A stretch of 64,000 nt of DNA from Brachypterus glaber (taxonomy: Eukaryota; Arthropoda; Insecta; Coleoptera; Kateretidae). The position numbers were made by a program, and so were the translations under genes. The notes under the pieces were generated by a model that saw only the letters and a list, made by a program, of their open reading frames with translations, searched no databases and had not been told where the DNA came from. The stretch lies in the NCBI GenBank assembly GCA_958510825.1, contig OY294046.1, positions 47,287,794 to 47,351,793 of the forward strand. The letters run 5' to 3'. This document shows, piece by piece, positions 22,397 to 33,591 of the stretch. The first letter of the stretch is position 1. The number at the start of each line of letters is the position of its first letter.

Positions 22397-22551
22397 TAAT
22401 ATAAAGAACTCACTTTCGGGTTTATACCGTGTTGATGGATTTTCACTCTCCGACGTTTCGTCTCTTACTGCTAGAAACATCTTCAGGGATTAATCTGACA
22501 ACAGTTCTCAGTTGTTGTCTAAACCCGAAATTAAAAGTTCTTTATATCTTA
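22397..22551. mobile_element. TIR mini-element with a hammerhead-like core
   Basis: The outer inverted repeats are TAATATAAAGAACT.ACTTT-CGGGTTTA at the left and TAAACCCGAAATTAAAAGTTC-TTTATATCTTA at the right, about 27-30 bp. On the minus strand the interior carries a small hairpin (GACAACA/TGTTGTC) and then the hammerhead-like core (22446-22489). The plan is the same as 5272-5514. Confidence 0.65.
22446..22489 (-). ncRNA. hammerhead-ribozyme-like core
   Basis: On the minus strand: UCC, CUGAAGA (a perfect CUGANGA), U, then a 6-bp stem GUUUCU/AGAGAC (one G-U pair) with loop AGCAGUA, then GAAACGUC, then GGAGAG. UCC and GGA can pair as a short stem I. All conserved positions of the hammerhead core are present in order (C-U-G-A-N-G-A, stem II, G-A-A-A, then GUC). 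Stem III is reduced to AC|GU with no loop, so any cleavage would need a dimer or tandem transcript. Penelope-like retroelements are known to carry minimal hammerheads. Activity is inference. Confidence 0.45.
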
Positions 22552-22889
22552 GTGGCCGTGAAAGCTTAAAATTTAAAACGATTTTAATATTTCTGCATAT
22601 GAACATAAAGCTTCGAGGTATCCAAAAATATACTCGAATCGCTAGTAGAAAAAATACAACTTTGTTTTCTGGACTTTTATTATCGATTGTTCATTTGAAT
22701 TGCGTGATTTTATACTAACCAGCGTAACATTATCGTAACTATGTACCTATTTTATAACAATAACAATATTTTATCATCATACGTATATTGTAAATGTTTT
22801 TACACTAGTTTAGATACTTTATACTTCATTTGTCACTGTTTTTTTAAATAAGTTTTTTATAAAAAGTCAAGTATTAACACTTATTTACA

Positions 22890-23040
22890 CACCTTGTCTG
22901 AGGTTGACACCAAGTCAGGAATACCCGTGAAAAGTCAGGGATTTACAAAATCACTCATGAAAAGTCAGGGATTTTATCTAAATTTTATCTAAAAGTCTGG
23001 GAAAAATGGTAATTGTGGATAAAAGTCAGGGATGCTTATT
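22890..23040 (+). repeat. short repeats of AAAAGTCAGGGAT
   Basis: AAGTCAGGAAT, AAAAGTCAGGGATTT, AAAAGTCAGGGATTT, AAAAGTCTGGGAA and AAAAGTCAGGGATG occur at irregular spacing, with a doubled TTTTATCTAAA. Probably a decayed element; a similar style (CTGGAAAACCTGG) appears in 60078-60752. Confidence 0.6.
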
Positions 23041-23235
23041 TAATATATTCAATCCTATAACCAATAATTTTGTTTGGAGTTAATTTTCGAGTAAGATGCG
23101 ATATAAGCGATATATGCAATTCTGCACTAAGAATTAAAATTATTATTTTTTGTATGGGAATATATTAAAACTTAAGTCAAGAAATATCTCAATTTTGGTC
23201 ATGACGGTCAGGAAAATTAAATGTTGATGATTCAT

Positions 23236-23340
23236 GAATAAAATATGAAATCTCTACATCCTTTAATAACGCGAGAAACGGGGTATGCATTGTATGAATT
23301 TTGGTCATTTTGCTTGACATATTTTATGGACAACCCCTTA
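23236..23340 (-). mobile_element. terminal ~105 bp of a DNA element (end 1)
   Basis: Read on minus: AAGGGGTTGTCCATAAAATA, then GACCAAAATTCATACA, then CATACCCCGTTTCTCG, GTTATTAAAGGATG. The same end occurs on plus at 27726-27830. The two ends point away from each other, so they belong to two separate partial copies, not one element. Confidence 0.6.
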
Positions 23341-23782
23341 TAATAATTTCACTTGGTTTGGAATCTGGAATGGAATGGATTTTTATCACTTCGAATGAAC
23401 GTAGGATGCTGAAATTTGGCTTGCGGTCTTAACTTTGGTGTCATTATAATAAATTTAATTGATTCAATTAAAATTTTACATTTTATGATTAATAAAATAA
23501 AGAAATCTTTGCGGCTTATTTTCTAATTAGCGGAAGAAATAACTGATGGAAATTATTCGCTAAAATAAGTTTAACTTTGTAAAAAATTAATAAGGTTTCA
23601 GCATTTTTCCCGGCTTAAAAACTTTGCAAACACAGTTTTCTTTTTTTGTAGAAATTTAAAGCCTTCTATAGATATATTGAAAAATATTGTTGGCTATGCG
23701 GAGTAAATATAAATACACCTACAAAAAAATCCAATTAAAAAGTATGAAACTAAGCGTTAAATCGGAGAAGAAACTAAGAATG

Positions 23783-24000
23783 TATTAAACAAGCCGTGAA
23801 GATATGTAATGATACGCGTTCCATTATATACTTCACAGTAAATGGTATATTGCATTTTCCCAAAAACTTTTTTTCAAGAAAAAAAAAATAAAAAAGACTA
23901 AAACATTTTTCAACTTTTTGTTTAATTTCCTTTTTGCGAAAAAAATATTTAAAAAAAAATCACAATTTTCAAAAAAATATTTTTTTTTTTATAATTAAAT
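23783..24000 (+). repeat. repeat R4, copy 1 (A-rich element)
   Basis: AAACAAGCCGTGAAGATATG, TAATGATACGCGTTCCATTA and CACAGTAAATGGTA, followed by long A- and T-runs with CTTTTTGCGAAAAA. Copy 2 is at 63748-64000. Confidence 0.65.
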
Positions 24001-24140
24001 ACGAAATAGTATATTCTATAACTAGTATGGAATAGACAATATTCCGCGCGAGCCGGAAGGCGAGTATGACGGTCCCGCGAACGCAGAATAACTATTCCAT
24101 ACGTGTTGTAGACTATACCTTTTCTTCGACTGCAAATATT
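23999..24140 (+). repeat. repeat R5, copy 1
   Basis: Shares AATAGTATATTC, AGTATGGAATAGACAATATT, CCGCGCGAGC and TTTTCTTCGACTGCAAATAT with 46688-46835. Inverted TATGGAATAG / CTATTCCATA blocks suggest a small TIR element. Confidence 0.7.
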
Positions 24141-24983
24141 TTAACAACCACTTTTTTCACGTTTTCTTGACGTTTCTTGACATTCTAAATCCGTAAATAA
24201 AAAAAAATTATTTTTGGGTCAATTTTAATAACGGGTTTTTCACCCGTAAATAAAAAAAATATCTGTTTGCTATTGTATTTACAGTCTTTTCTTCATTATT
24301 TAAAAATATAATATACATTTTAATAAAAGAATTTTAAATTAGTTGGTATTTTCTAATTATAAAAACACAATCCAGAAAAGTAATACCTGTTTTTTTTGCT
24401 AAAACATATCCCTGCTAGTGTAATTTAAATTGTTGCTCGTAATGAAAGTCATTAAAATCACAATGTATATAAAACCTCCCCCATTTTAAATATAACCCCT
24501 GTTTTTTATCACATTTATTCGCTGTGGAATGTGCAATACACATGAACACAGTTATGCATGGAAGTGCAGGTAATTTAAAATAAAATTTAAGATCACAGGA
24601 AAATAAATGGTCATTTAAATGACAGATAAACAACACACAGCAGGAATTTTTTGTGATCTATGACTAAGCCCAGGCCACAAAGCTGATGAAAGCATACAAA
24701 TTTTTACCAATTTTAACTAAGATTTTTAATCAAACCCTAGATAACAAAACAATGTAGTATTCAAGAAAATTTTAGTGCCGCATTGGCTCACATTTTTCAA
24801 AAAATTGCGGTTATCTTTTAGATTTATTCTTGCTCTTTGATATAGTTCCAAAATTAAAGCATAAACACTAGCTATACACTAACAAAAAAAAGTTACTTTT
24901 TACCCCTAAAAAGAAAAGCATTAGCCTAAGGCTTAGAAACCAAGTGTAATAGGTAGACCTCGAGACTTAGTGAGCTGTCCATA
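24141..24983. other. no supported gene
   Basis: A+T-rich. A 73-codon minus frame (24415-24636) shows no motif. Confidence 0.45.
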
Positions 24984-25139
24984 CATTAAGGCATATCCAG
25001 AGGCTCGCATAAGAACGTAATACATAATAATGCGATGCCGTGATTGGCTTGATGTGCCGCCATGTATCTTGTAAGCCAATGACGGCACCGCATTCTTATG
25101 TTTTATGTTCTTATGCAAGCTTCTGGATAGGCCTTTAAT
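24984..25139. mobile_element. 156-bp hairpin MITE
   Basis: ATTAAGGCATATCCAGAGGCT, GCATAAGAAC and GATTGGCTT are answered by AAGCCAATGACGG, TTCTTATGCAAGC and TTCTGGATAGGCCTTTAAT. The 125-codon minus frame at 24933-25310 runs through this hairpin and is judged an artefact of it. Confidence 0.8.
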
Positions 25140-25359
25140 GAACGTAGCACTGCTGAGAAGCGACCGAGGACGGCTGTCGGACTGCTGTCCCCACTCTATA
25201 ACACCGAGAACGGCAGAGTATCTATGATAATAGTTAAAAATATGACAAAAGACGAGGAGGCATAGCTCGCAAGTCCCCGACCTGTGGTAATCTGTGTATA
25301 GCCGGCGCAATTACTATAGACGATTGTGCTTCTCACTTGCACGCATACTGCGTTACGAA

Positions 25360-25412
25360 GGTTAAAGCGTAAAGTTGAGAGCGCGCTCGGCTATAGTGAA
25401 AATAACTATATC
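25360..25412 (+). repeat. short dispersed repeat, copy 1
   Basis: AAAGCGTAAAGTTGAGAGCG, then CGCTCGGCTATAGTGAAAAT and AACTATATCTGT. It matches 33035-33092 (AAAGCGTAAATTGAGAGC, CGCTCGGCTATAGTAAAAAT). Confidence 0.65.
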
Positions 25413-25834
25413 TGTATTTTTTTTTTTAATACTTTGTTTTTTGCTTCTATTTATTTTTTTACGTTTAGTATCATTTTCTTGCCCAATATAGTATTTATCC
25501 TGCATTCTTTGTGGGTTTTCGCATTGTAGATATTTGCACATTTAAATTCTAAAAATATTTTTCAACCCGACTTTGCATACCCCGCGTGCACCGTTTTTGG
25601 TTAATAACGTTTTTTACGGTCGGGTTGACGCGTTAATGAAACTGACTGGCTGCTGAAGCAATTCCTCATGGCCGTCAGAGAAGGTGCTTTTTTGTTGGTT
25701 AGAGACTTTTATTTAAAGCTAATCCATATAATACATGGATCAGCTAGAATAATATTATTACTCAGCTCTAGAAATATTATTTCGTTTAATATCATTAAGC
25801 GAAAATTTATCTAGCCAGGAATTTTCGAAATTTT

Positions 25835-25972
25835 ACAATAGCTAGTTCGTGAACAAAGAGATTTTTATTTGAACGAAAATTTCTACTTTTTCCGTTTTTT
25901 TGGGAAAATCGTCGCCATTTTCGTATTTTTTTTTTTGCGAAACCCTTCGTTCACGAACTAGCTATTGTAATT
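25835..25972. repeat. 138-bp inverted repeat
   Basis: TTACAATAGCTAGTTCGTGA is answered perfectly by TCACGAACTAGCTATTGTAA, enclosing an A/T-rich loop. Confidence 0.8.
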
Positions 25973-26289
25973 AGAAACAACATCTAAAAAAATCAGATTG
26001 ATCGGTAAATTGGTTTTCGAGAAATCGTAGTAAAAAAGCGTTTCGGGGCAAGGGCCATGGTTTCCACAATTTTACAAATTTTCCAATAAAATTTTTTTCA
26101 CAAACACATCAAAACATATACTATTTGATTTTTTGTAGGTCGTTCGAATAAAGTTGTGATTACATACCTGAAAAAAAAAATCAATTAATTTTCCTGAGCC
26201 AGAAGGTATATAACTCCTTTATAACCTTTAAAAACTCCCTATACGAATGGAATGTGTTATATATATTGTATTAAATAAAAAAAGTTTAT

Positions 26290-26400
26290 TTCACAACGAG
26301 GATTTGAACCTGAGACCTCAAATGTTTTATAATTTGATAGAACTTTTAATAATTATAATTAGTCTTACAAGCTTGTGTAGCTTTTAATATTTTCCCGGGA
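26290..26400 (-). mobile_element. tRNA B-box-like fragment, possible SINE
   Basis: On minus, AGGTCTCAGGTTCAAATCCTC contains a good RNA polymerase III B-box (GGTTCAAATCC) but no clear A-box upstream and no cloverleaf. Probably a decayed tRNA-derived SINE; weak. Confidence 0.35.
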
Positions 26401-27725
26401 ATTAATTTAATACCCCGTGGAAAACCCGGGAAAATTTTAAAATTTAGCTGGGCACCTTTAAAAAGATTAGATTTGCTTTTTTATTTTTTTGTAAATATAT
26501 AAAAAACTCGAAAGACTTCCTCACCTTCCTAACGATTGTCGGTCTTCCTACATTATTTAGGATAATTTGGTAAATCTACGCATGCGCAAATTAAAAAAAA
26601 AATTGCACAAGAACTTTCCGTGAGTTCTCAAGACTTCCAAAGATTTCGATAAGACTTTCTAAACATTTCTTAAAGACTTCTTTGCCAAATTCGTCGATAA
26701 TTCCTAAATGTGGGAACCCTCTCTGTATTTTATTAGCAAACTGGTCCCTTTTCTGACAACCATGCTCAATTTTCCTATTTAAATGCGTTTACTGAACGTT
26801 AAACCAATTCGGTCCTTTTTACCTTTAGGACTTTTCCTTTAAATCTGCCCAATATTAGAGTTTTTTATAAACACTTTTTTGTTTACCAAAAAAAATACAT
26901 TAGACTAATAAATGATACAAAAAAATCAAACATATTGAGTATTTTTAAGAAACTTGTTGTTTTTTAATTCTTCATTTTATCAGTAAGTGAAAGGCGCCTT
27001 GGTATGGGCCAGGGAATGTTTTTTTGTGTAATAGTGTTTTTGTTGTGCAACAAGCGCATGCGGATAAGATAACTAACATCGAGTTTCTTGCTTTATCTTA
27101 TCCATGCATAAAAAATATTACAGTGTACATTGTACCTGGGCAGTTTTTATTAGCCAAAAATACTGAAAGTTTTAGTTCCAGATGATACTGAAAATTCCAG
27201 TTCCAGTCTAGAACTTCCAGTGTAAAATTTATAAATCAGAAACTAACTTAGGAATGCAGATTGGATTTGTTAACTAATTTAACAAAAATTTATTACATAT
27301 TTACTAATTCTTTTAATTAAAAATAAAAGCCGCGGCAGCCTTTGGATAGACAAGATATAATAGTCCAGTCATACTAGGTGAATATTTTTCACTGAAAATA
27401 CGTGATGGCGTTGTTACTCTCCCTACAAGATGAATGGTATAACTCCCAAAAGGTATAATATATAATAGAATTTTTTTGTCACATTCGAATTTAAAAAAAA
27501 ATGTTAAATTAGGTGGCGTGCAAAACAATAGTGGACTACATTAGAACATTCCCATAAGCCGGAAAACAAAATTAGTAGAACCTTTTTTGTAGAGAATTTT
27601 AATCTACATTTTTTTATAATAATTACTATTACTGTTCGACCAATAGGAACTAGAATATCAACCAAAAAGTGATTTTCGCTGCCTGTGACGATTAACGCAA
27701 ACAGAGTATAAATGGGAAATTTTTT
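26401..27725. other. no supported gene
   Basis: A+T-rich. It holds small inverted words (TTTTCCCGGG / CCCGGGAAAA at 26389-26436). The minus frames at 27313-27767 have no motif. Confidence 0.45.
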
Positions 27726-27830
27726 AAGTAGGGGTCGTCCATAAAATACGTCACGCAAATTGACCAAAATTCATACACTTCATACCCCGTTTCTCGTGTT
27801 ATTAAAGGCTGCAGAGATTCTTTATTTTGG
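27726..27830 (+). mobile_element. terminal ~105 bp of a DNA element (end 2)
   Basis: AGGGGTCGTCCATAAAATACG followed by the same CATACCCCGTTTCTCG block as 23236-23340. The opposite end is not seen. Confidence 0.6.
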
Positions 27831-28790
27831 CTACTCCCCTAACAGGGGTACAGTAAAAAAATTATGTACTTTTTTAAAAAGTCCAACATGCACGAATGGT
27901 ATTCTGACAGACTATTTCACAAACAAAATAAGGAAGTATATAATTTTACCATGTTTAATGTTGTTTCATATTTAAATTAAAAATTTAAGAACTAAACAAA
28001 AATATTACTTTACAACTATAATTAAAAATTTGAATCTCAAATTTGCCGCGCTTTTAACAACCACGATGTTCACTTGTTCGTGAATGTTGCCAAGTTTAAA
28101 CTTTGCTTGAGGGATATTTTATGCTTGAGATTATTCCAATAAAATAGTTATCTTATATTTTAGCATTTAATTTACGATCAGTTTCTAATAAAGTTTGCCA
28201 ACGCTGTACTGGTAACAGCGCAGTCATTTGATGTTTTGATTTCCGTCATTTAAAAGAAGTAAATTATTTACTTCGTTACTGTAAATATATTTTTAATAAA
28301 TCAGTGTTTAAATTAGTTTTGAGTGGCCTGTTTTAATATCAAGATTCAATTAAATAAATTAAAATTTATGAATATCAGTGATTCAAAGACGGAAAGTGCA
28401 TAAAATATAATATATGATCTGAAATTAACTAAGGTTTATACCTAGAATGTTTTGGTAATAAAATAAGCATTTATATTGCTTACCAATAAAAATAAACCAA
28501 ATAAAGGTAAGCTTCACAAATTAGAAACACATTTTGCAAAAATATAACATTTATTAAGATGTCAGTAACTGTCAGTTTCTTGTTTCCATAGTAACCAAGT
28601 GATAATTGCACATGTGCAAAAATTATCAGATTCATTTTGATCTGATTGGTCAAGAAACTAAAAATGCAAGGTTTTGATTGGCCTATATATTATTTGTGAA
28701 ATAGAGAATAAAAATATAAAATTAATTTATTAATTCATGGATGGATTTTATTCCTTATTTATATAGATTTTTTTTTTTTATTGAACATTT
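27831..28790. other. no supported gene
   Basis: A+T-rich sequence without supported features. Confidence 0.45.
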
Positions 28791-28800
28791 AATAAATTAA

Positions 28801-29375
28801 GGGGGCGGCGGTAGCTCAGTCGTGAACGCCTCGATCTAGTATTCGAGAGGCCGGGGTTCAATCCTCGGTTGTGTAACAACTTTTTCACATAAATAAAATA
28901 CCGTCGTTTCCCCACCACGTTGGCTTGTGCTGCTGAAGATCTAAGCACACAGTACAGAAAAAGGTTTGCAGTGGATAATGCCGCATAGCACTCGGACCTG
29001 TGATACTACCCGGGCGCACCGAGAGGGAGCAGCAAGGTAGCTGTCAGGTCTGTTGGCAGAGCTCACTTTAAGGACTTTCAAGCAACCAGGATCTGTACTA
29101 AGGCTGCAAGCGAAAATGATCCTTAAGCAGTATGGCGCCGGTCCAAGTGCACTGGCAGCCAATAAACTTAAGGATCAAAGCCGCTCACTTAGCCAAAAAA
29201 AAGCCGACAAAACGAGGTTCGGATTCCTCGCTAAACTGTAGGTCCCGGGGTACAACAACAAAAATCCTCGTTAGAGTAGAAAAACTAGTAACACAGGGGT
29301 AGGCAAAAAGGACCATATGGTCTAGTTGCCAGGCTTGACCTCCCCACCATTACTACTACTACTACTACTACTACC
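28801..29375 (+). mobile_element. SINE1, complete tRNA-derived element
   Basis: A 575-bp element flanked by a 10-bp target duplication AATAAATTAA (28791-28800 and 29376-29385). The head is tRNA-like: GCGGTAGCTCAGTCGTGAAC (A-box), then GAGAGGCCGGGGTTCAATCC (B-box). A unique body follows, then a 3' domain (CAAAAAGGACCATATGGTCT, AGTTGCCAGGCTTGACC), and it ends in seven or so TAC repeats. The small frames at 28941-29241 lie inside and are not genes. It would be transcribed by RNA polymerase III and moved by a partner LINE (known for SINEs). Confidence 0.9.
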
Positions 29376-29673
29376 AATAAATTAAACTAATGGTTAAACG
29401 ATTTTAAAAAGTGTGACATTTATACCTAAAAAAAAATGTAAACTTTTTCCTCTAGATTTAACAGTGTAGTTATAAAATACCCTGTATACCATATTCTTTT
29501 AAGTCTATTGGTATTTAAAAACTGATTTCGATAAATATAAATATTGCGTAATATCAAAATATTTAATAATCATTACTGTCACATTATCAGGCCTTATTTA
29601 TGTAAAATTGCTTAGACGTTATGGAAAAGTAACATCTTAGGATAGCTTTAATCCAAGTTTAACTAAATCTAAA

Positions 29674-31255
29674 AGACACCGTAAGCATCATAATGAATAA
29701 AATGATATCTGGAACTTTCCTTTTTCAAAAATTCTCAGACAATCTTTGAGAATATCTGATAAATTTTTTATTTCAAACTTTCAATTTTTACTCAAATTGA
29801 CGTTGAAGTAAGGAATCTCAGTTTCTTCTTGCCCTTACTTCAGACCCGCTCGAACACAGAAGTTTGCCTCACTTGTGATATGTCAAAAATCCTAACCTTG
29901 AATATATAATATATATATTGTCAGATAACAAATTTTCTTAATTTAATAAATAAAATAGATTTGACATTTTACATTACATTTTTAAATATGTCGCAACCAT
30001 TCTCAAGATGTTTTTGCTAAACGATTTATATTATATTATGTTATGTTGTTGTTTGACAGTTCGTCACTGAGAATAAGTAAGAAAATACCTTTTTGTTCTT
30101 ATTTGCATTTTAAAGTGAGTTAAGAATATTGGATTACATTGGCTTACATAATTCCAGAATGAGAAATAAAAGAACAGTCCCATCAAAATCCATATAATGT
30201 GTGTATTTACATAATTTAGAATAATTAAACTCTGAAGTATTAATAGAATCTCAAGTGCAATAGCACGATAGATTATATAATTTTATTAGTCGCAGCCATG
30301 GGTAAAATATGAAAATGATTGCGCAATTTTTTTAATTAAGGCTTTCCCGTTACTTCTACCGACATGTTTAGCTCCCAGTTTAACATAATTAGGTAGTTTC
30401 TCAATATTTCTTAAATTATTTTACATTTATATCCATGCTTGTAATCGATCGAAAAATCAATTTTAGACACCGTAAGCATCATAATGAATAAAATGATATC
30501 TGGAACTTTCCCTTTTCAAAAATTCTCAGACAATCTTTGAGAATATCTGATAAATTTTTTATTTCAAACTTTCAATTTTTACTCAAATTGACGTTGAAGT
30601 AAGGAATCTCAGTTTCTTCTTGCCCTTACTTCAGACCCGCTCGAACACAGAAGTTTGCCTCACTTGTGATATGTCAAAAATCCTAACCTTGAATATATAA
30701 TATATATATTGTCAGATAACAAATTTTCTTAATTTAATAAATAAAATAGATTTGACATTTTACATTACATTTTTAAATATGTCGCAACCATTCTCAAGAT
30801 GTTTTTGCTAAACGATTTATATTATATTATGTTATGTTGTTGTTTGACAGTTCGTCACTGAGAATAAGTAAGAAAATACCTTTTTGTTCTTATTTGCATT
30901 TTAAAGTGAGTTAAGAATATTGGATTACATTGGCTTACATAATTCCAGAATGAGAAATAAAAGAACAGTCCCATCAAAATCCATATAATGTGTGTATTTA
31001 CATAATTTAGAATAATTAAACTCTGAAGTATTAATAGAATCTCAAGTGCAATAGCACGATAGATTATATAATTTTATTAGTCGCAGCCATGGGTAAAATA
31101 TGAAAATGATTGCGCAATTTTTTTAATTAAGGCTTTCCCGTTACTTCTACCGACATGTTTAGCTCCCAGTTTAACATAATTAGGTAGTTTCTCAATATTT
31201 CTTAAATTATTTTACATTTATATCCATGCTTGTAATCGATCGAAAAATCAATTTT
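29674..31255 (+). repeat. 791-bp unit, tandemly duplicated
   Basis: Unit 1 is 29674-30464 and unit 2 is 30465-31255, abutting head to tail. Reading through both I find one difference (T at about 29721 versus C at about 30512). Both start AGACACCGTAAGCATCATAA and end GAAAAATCAATTTT. No coding frame, no LTR-like TG..CA ends and no internal domain, so it is not an LTR pair. It is either a very recent tandem duplication or an assembly artefact. Confidence 0.95.
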
Positions 31256-32769
31256 GTTTTGCATTTTCGGACTCGTGAAACGTTGAGAAAATGTGAAAAA
31301 AGTGGTTGTGCAGCGGTCATGTTATGCTAGCCTGGCAATTCCAGGGAAGACTTAAGTTAGATTAAGTTTTAGGCTTTCACTTTTAAAAAAGGAATGTTAT
31401 AATAACACGTTTATGAGTTCAAAGCAAGAAAGACTTTAAAGAGTTAGATATACAATAGTATTCTGTATTTAAAGAAAATTCTTGTTTTATAATATTATTT
31501 TAAAAGGGAATAAGACTGAGAATGTACAAAAACCGCCTAACATAAATAACATTATTATATTATACCTACCAAGCCGAAGAAAAATGATAATAATACTGGT
31601 ATGATGAAAGTATAATCGTAGCAGAGGAATTTTTGTTTTGTTTTGGTCATGAGACTCAGCCGGCATGCGGTCCTAATAAAAACAAACGCAGTCGAAACAA
31701 TTAGGATAAGTGAATCTTGTTTTTTTTTGACCTTCACATTGTTTTAGATTTAAATAGGAGGCAGTGGAGCATTCGACCGAAGAGACCGGTCGACCTTGAA
31801 TTAGGCTCAAACCGAAACAGATTTGCCTTCTCGCTGACAAACCAGACAAATGCAATTCTAGGTTAGGATGGAAAGAAATGCTATTTTTATTTTCGTCTTT
31901 TTGATTATTAGGGTTGCCATCTATGACAGATGATGGCTCCTTTTGTGTATCTTGTTCTTGTAAATAATTAGGATTAAAATGTATTGATGTAATGTATTAG
32001 CCTCGGCTAACACAGACTTTACAGCATATAAACATAACAGGAGTTTAAAATGCAATAGTTTTCCTTGCTAACCAAACATTGTGTTCAACGACTGGTGCAT
32101 TTTTTTTTGTAAAAAAATTTCTTGGCCAGTGACACATTTCCAGCGCCACCTATTTGGGTTTCACGTTCAATAATTTTTTTTTTTGGCAAAAAAAACTCAT
32201 TTCGGTGTTAAATTTTTTCCACCGTCAAATTACACGGCATTGGTGAGAGTGAGGGTGAGAGTGAGAAAGTAAAAAACATCAACTGTCATTTGAGAATTAA
32301 ACAAACTGGTAGCGCTTGGAGTGTGTCAATAAAATGCATCCAGTAAGAACAGGATGAGTTTTGTCTACTGTGGGCTACTGTAAAACAATAGCGTACTTTA
32401 ACACTGAGTGTTCCGGAGTGAAATAAGAATATTTCTTATAGCTTAAAGAAAGAAGTGATAGCCTTTTCTACACTGTAAAAAATGTTTCCGGTACGGATAA
32501 CGTGCAATTTAATTACCTGGTATCGGTACCCGAATTTTAAGAGAAATTGTAAAATTAGAATTTTACAGCAATGATAAATGTTGCTTTAATTTTAGACTTT
32601 AAAGCTGCCAATTTTGCCCAATTTCATACCGTAATTTCAAACCGTAATTTTAAAATGATAATGTAATTTAAAAACTTGATTTTAGGATAAAACTTTAATA
32701 TTACGTCATCGTAAAGTTAGTTATTGAAAGAAATTTTTAAAATTACTGTAATATTATATTTTTATTGTG
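31256..32769. other. no supported gene
   Basis: A+T-rich sequence. The overlapping minus frames at 31555-31855 show no motif. GAGTGAGGGTGAGAGTGAG at about 32245 is a small simple repeat. Confidence 0.45.
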
Positions 32770-32960
32770 GACCTCGGAGGTAAAGGTAAAGACACCATGT
32801 CCATTTTTTTTAAATATAGAGTTAACACCATGTCCTTGATGTGCATTTTCGCTTTATATAGAGGTACAGGGCACTCTGCCCAGTTACTATAAATAACGGA
32901 AATAATACAATGAAAAACAAAAACATGTCTTTTTCGTTGGAGGTAAAGAACACCATGTGG
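32770..32960 (+). repeat. spaced ACACCATGTCC motifs
   Basis: ACACCATGTCC(A/T) or ACACCATGTGG occurs three times (about 32792, 32826 and 32950), each linked to GAGGTAAAG-like or ATATAGAG words. The related AACACTATGTCCACAA occurs in both units of the array at 33264-33591. Confidence 0.5.
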
Positions 32961-33263
32961 ACTTGACTATTCATTCAAAAGAAACAAAATGTTCAGAAAG
33001 AGAAGTTTCTTCTGTCAACCTGTGTTCACATTCAAAGCGTAAATTGAGAGCCCGCTCGGCTATAGTAAAAATAATTACTATATCTCTGTTACCTTATGTA
33101 CAATACTGTGTTATCAGTGCCAAACTAATATTATCAGTTTTTTCAGCACACAATATTGATTTTTTTTCAGTGAGTTCTAAAAAAAGCCATTGTAATGTTT
33201 AAGTTTGTACTTTTAAGAGTTTGTTCAGTAATAAACTGTATTTTCATTATTTAATGCTTGGCC

Positions 33264-33591
33264 TATTTTTATAACCTATCACAAACTATTACAAATAGTG
33301 TAACTAACTTTTAAAACTAATATTATGTCCAAAATGCAACGTTCAGCCCGAAAGGTGTACAACACTATGTCCACAATTTTTTTTTAAATAAATTGTCCAA
33401 ATATATTATTAAAAACAGTATTTCCAGTATTTTTATAACCAATCACAAACTATTACAAATAGTGTAACTAACTTTTAAAACTAATATTATGTCCAAAGTG
33501 CAACGTTCAGCCCCAAAGGTGTACAACACTATGTCCACAATTTTTTTTTAAATAAATTGTCAAAATATATTATTAAAAACAGTATTTCCAT
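33264..33591 (+). repeat. 164-bp unit, two tandem copies
   Basis: Unit 1 is 33264-33427 and unit 2 is 33428-33591. They differ at a handful of bases (CCTATC/CCAATC, AAAATGC/AAAGTGC, GCCCG/GCCCC). They contain TACAAATAGTGTAACTAAC and GTGTACAACACTATGTCC. Confidence 0.9.

Noticed and set aside
24933..25310. 125-codon minus frame, among the longest in the window
   Set aside because: It runs through the hairpin MITE at 24984-25139 and has no recognisable domain or splice context.
23236..27830. Inverted 105-bp ends as TIRs of one 4.6-kb transposon
   Set aside because: The ends point outward relative to each other, so they cannot bound one element.
28801..28870. tRNA-like sequence with A- and B-boxes
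   Set aside because: It is the head of a SINE with a target duplication, lacks a complete cloverleaf and continues into a SINE body.
29674..31255. Direct 791-bp repeats as a possible LTR pair
   Set aside because: The copies abut with no internal region, no TG..CA ends and no primer-binding site.
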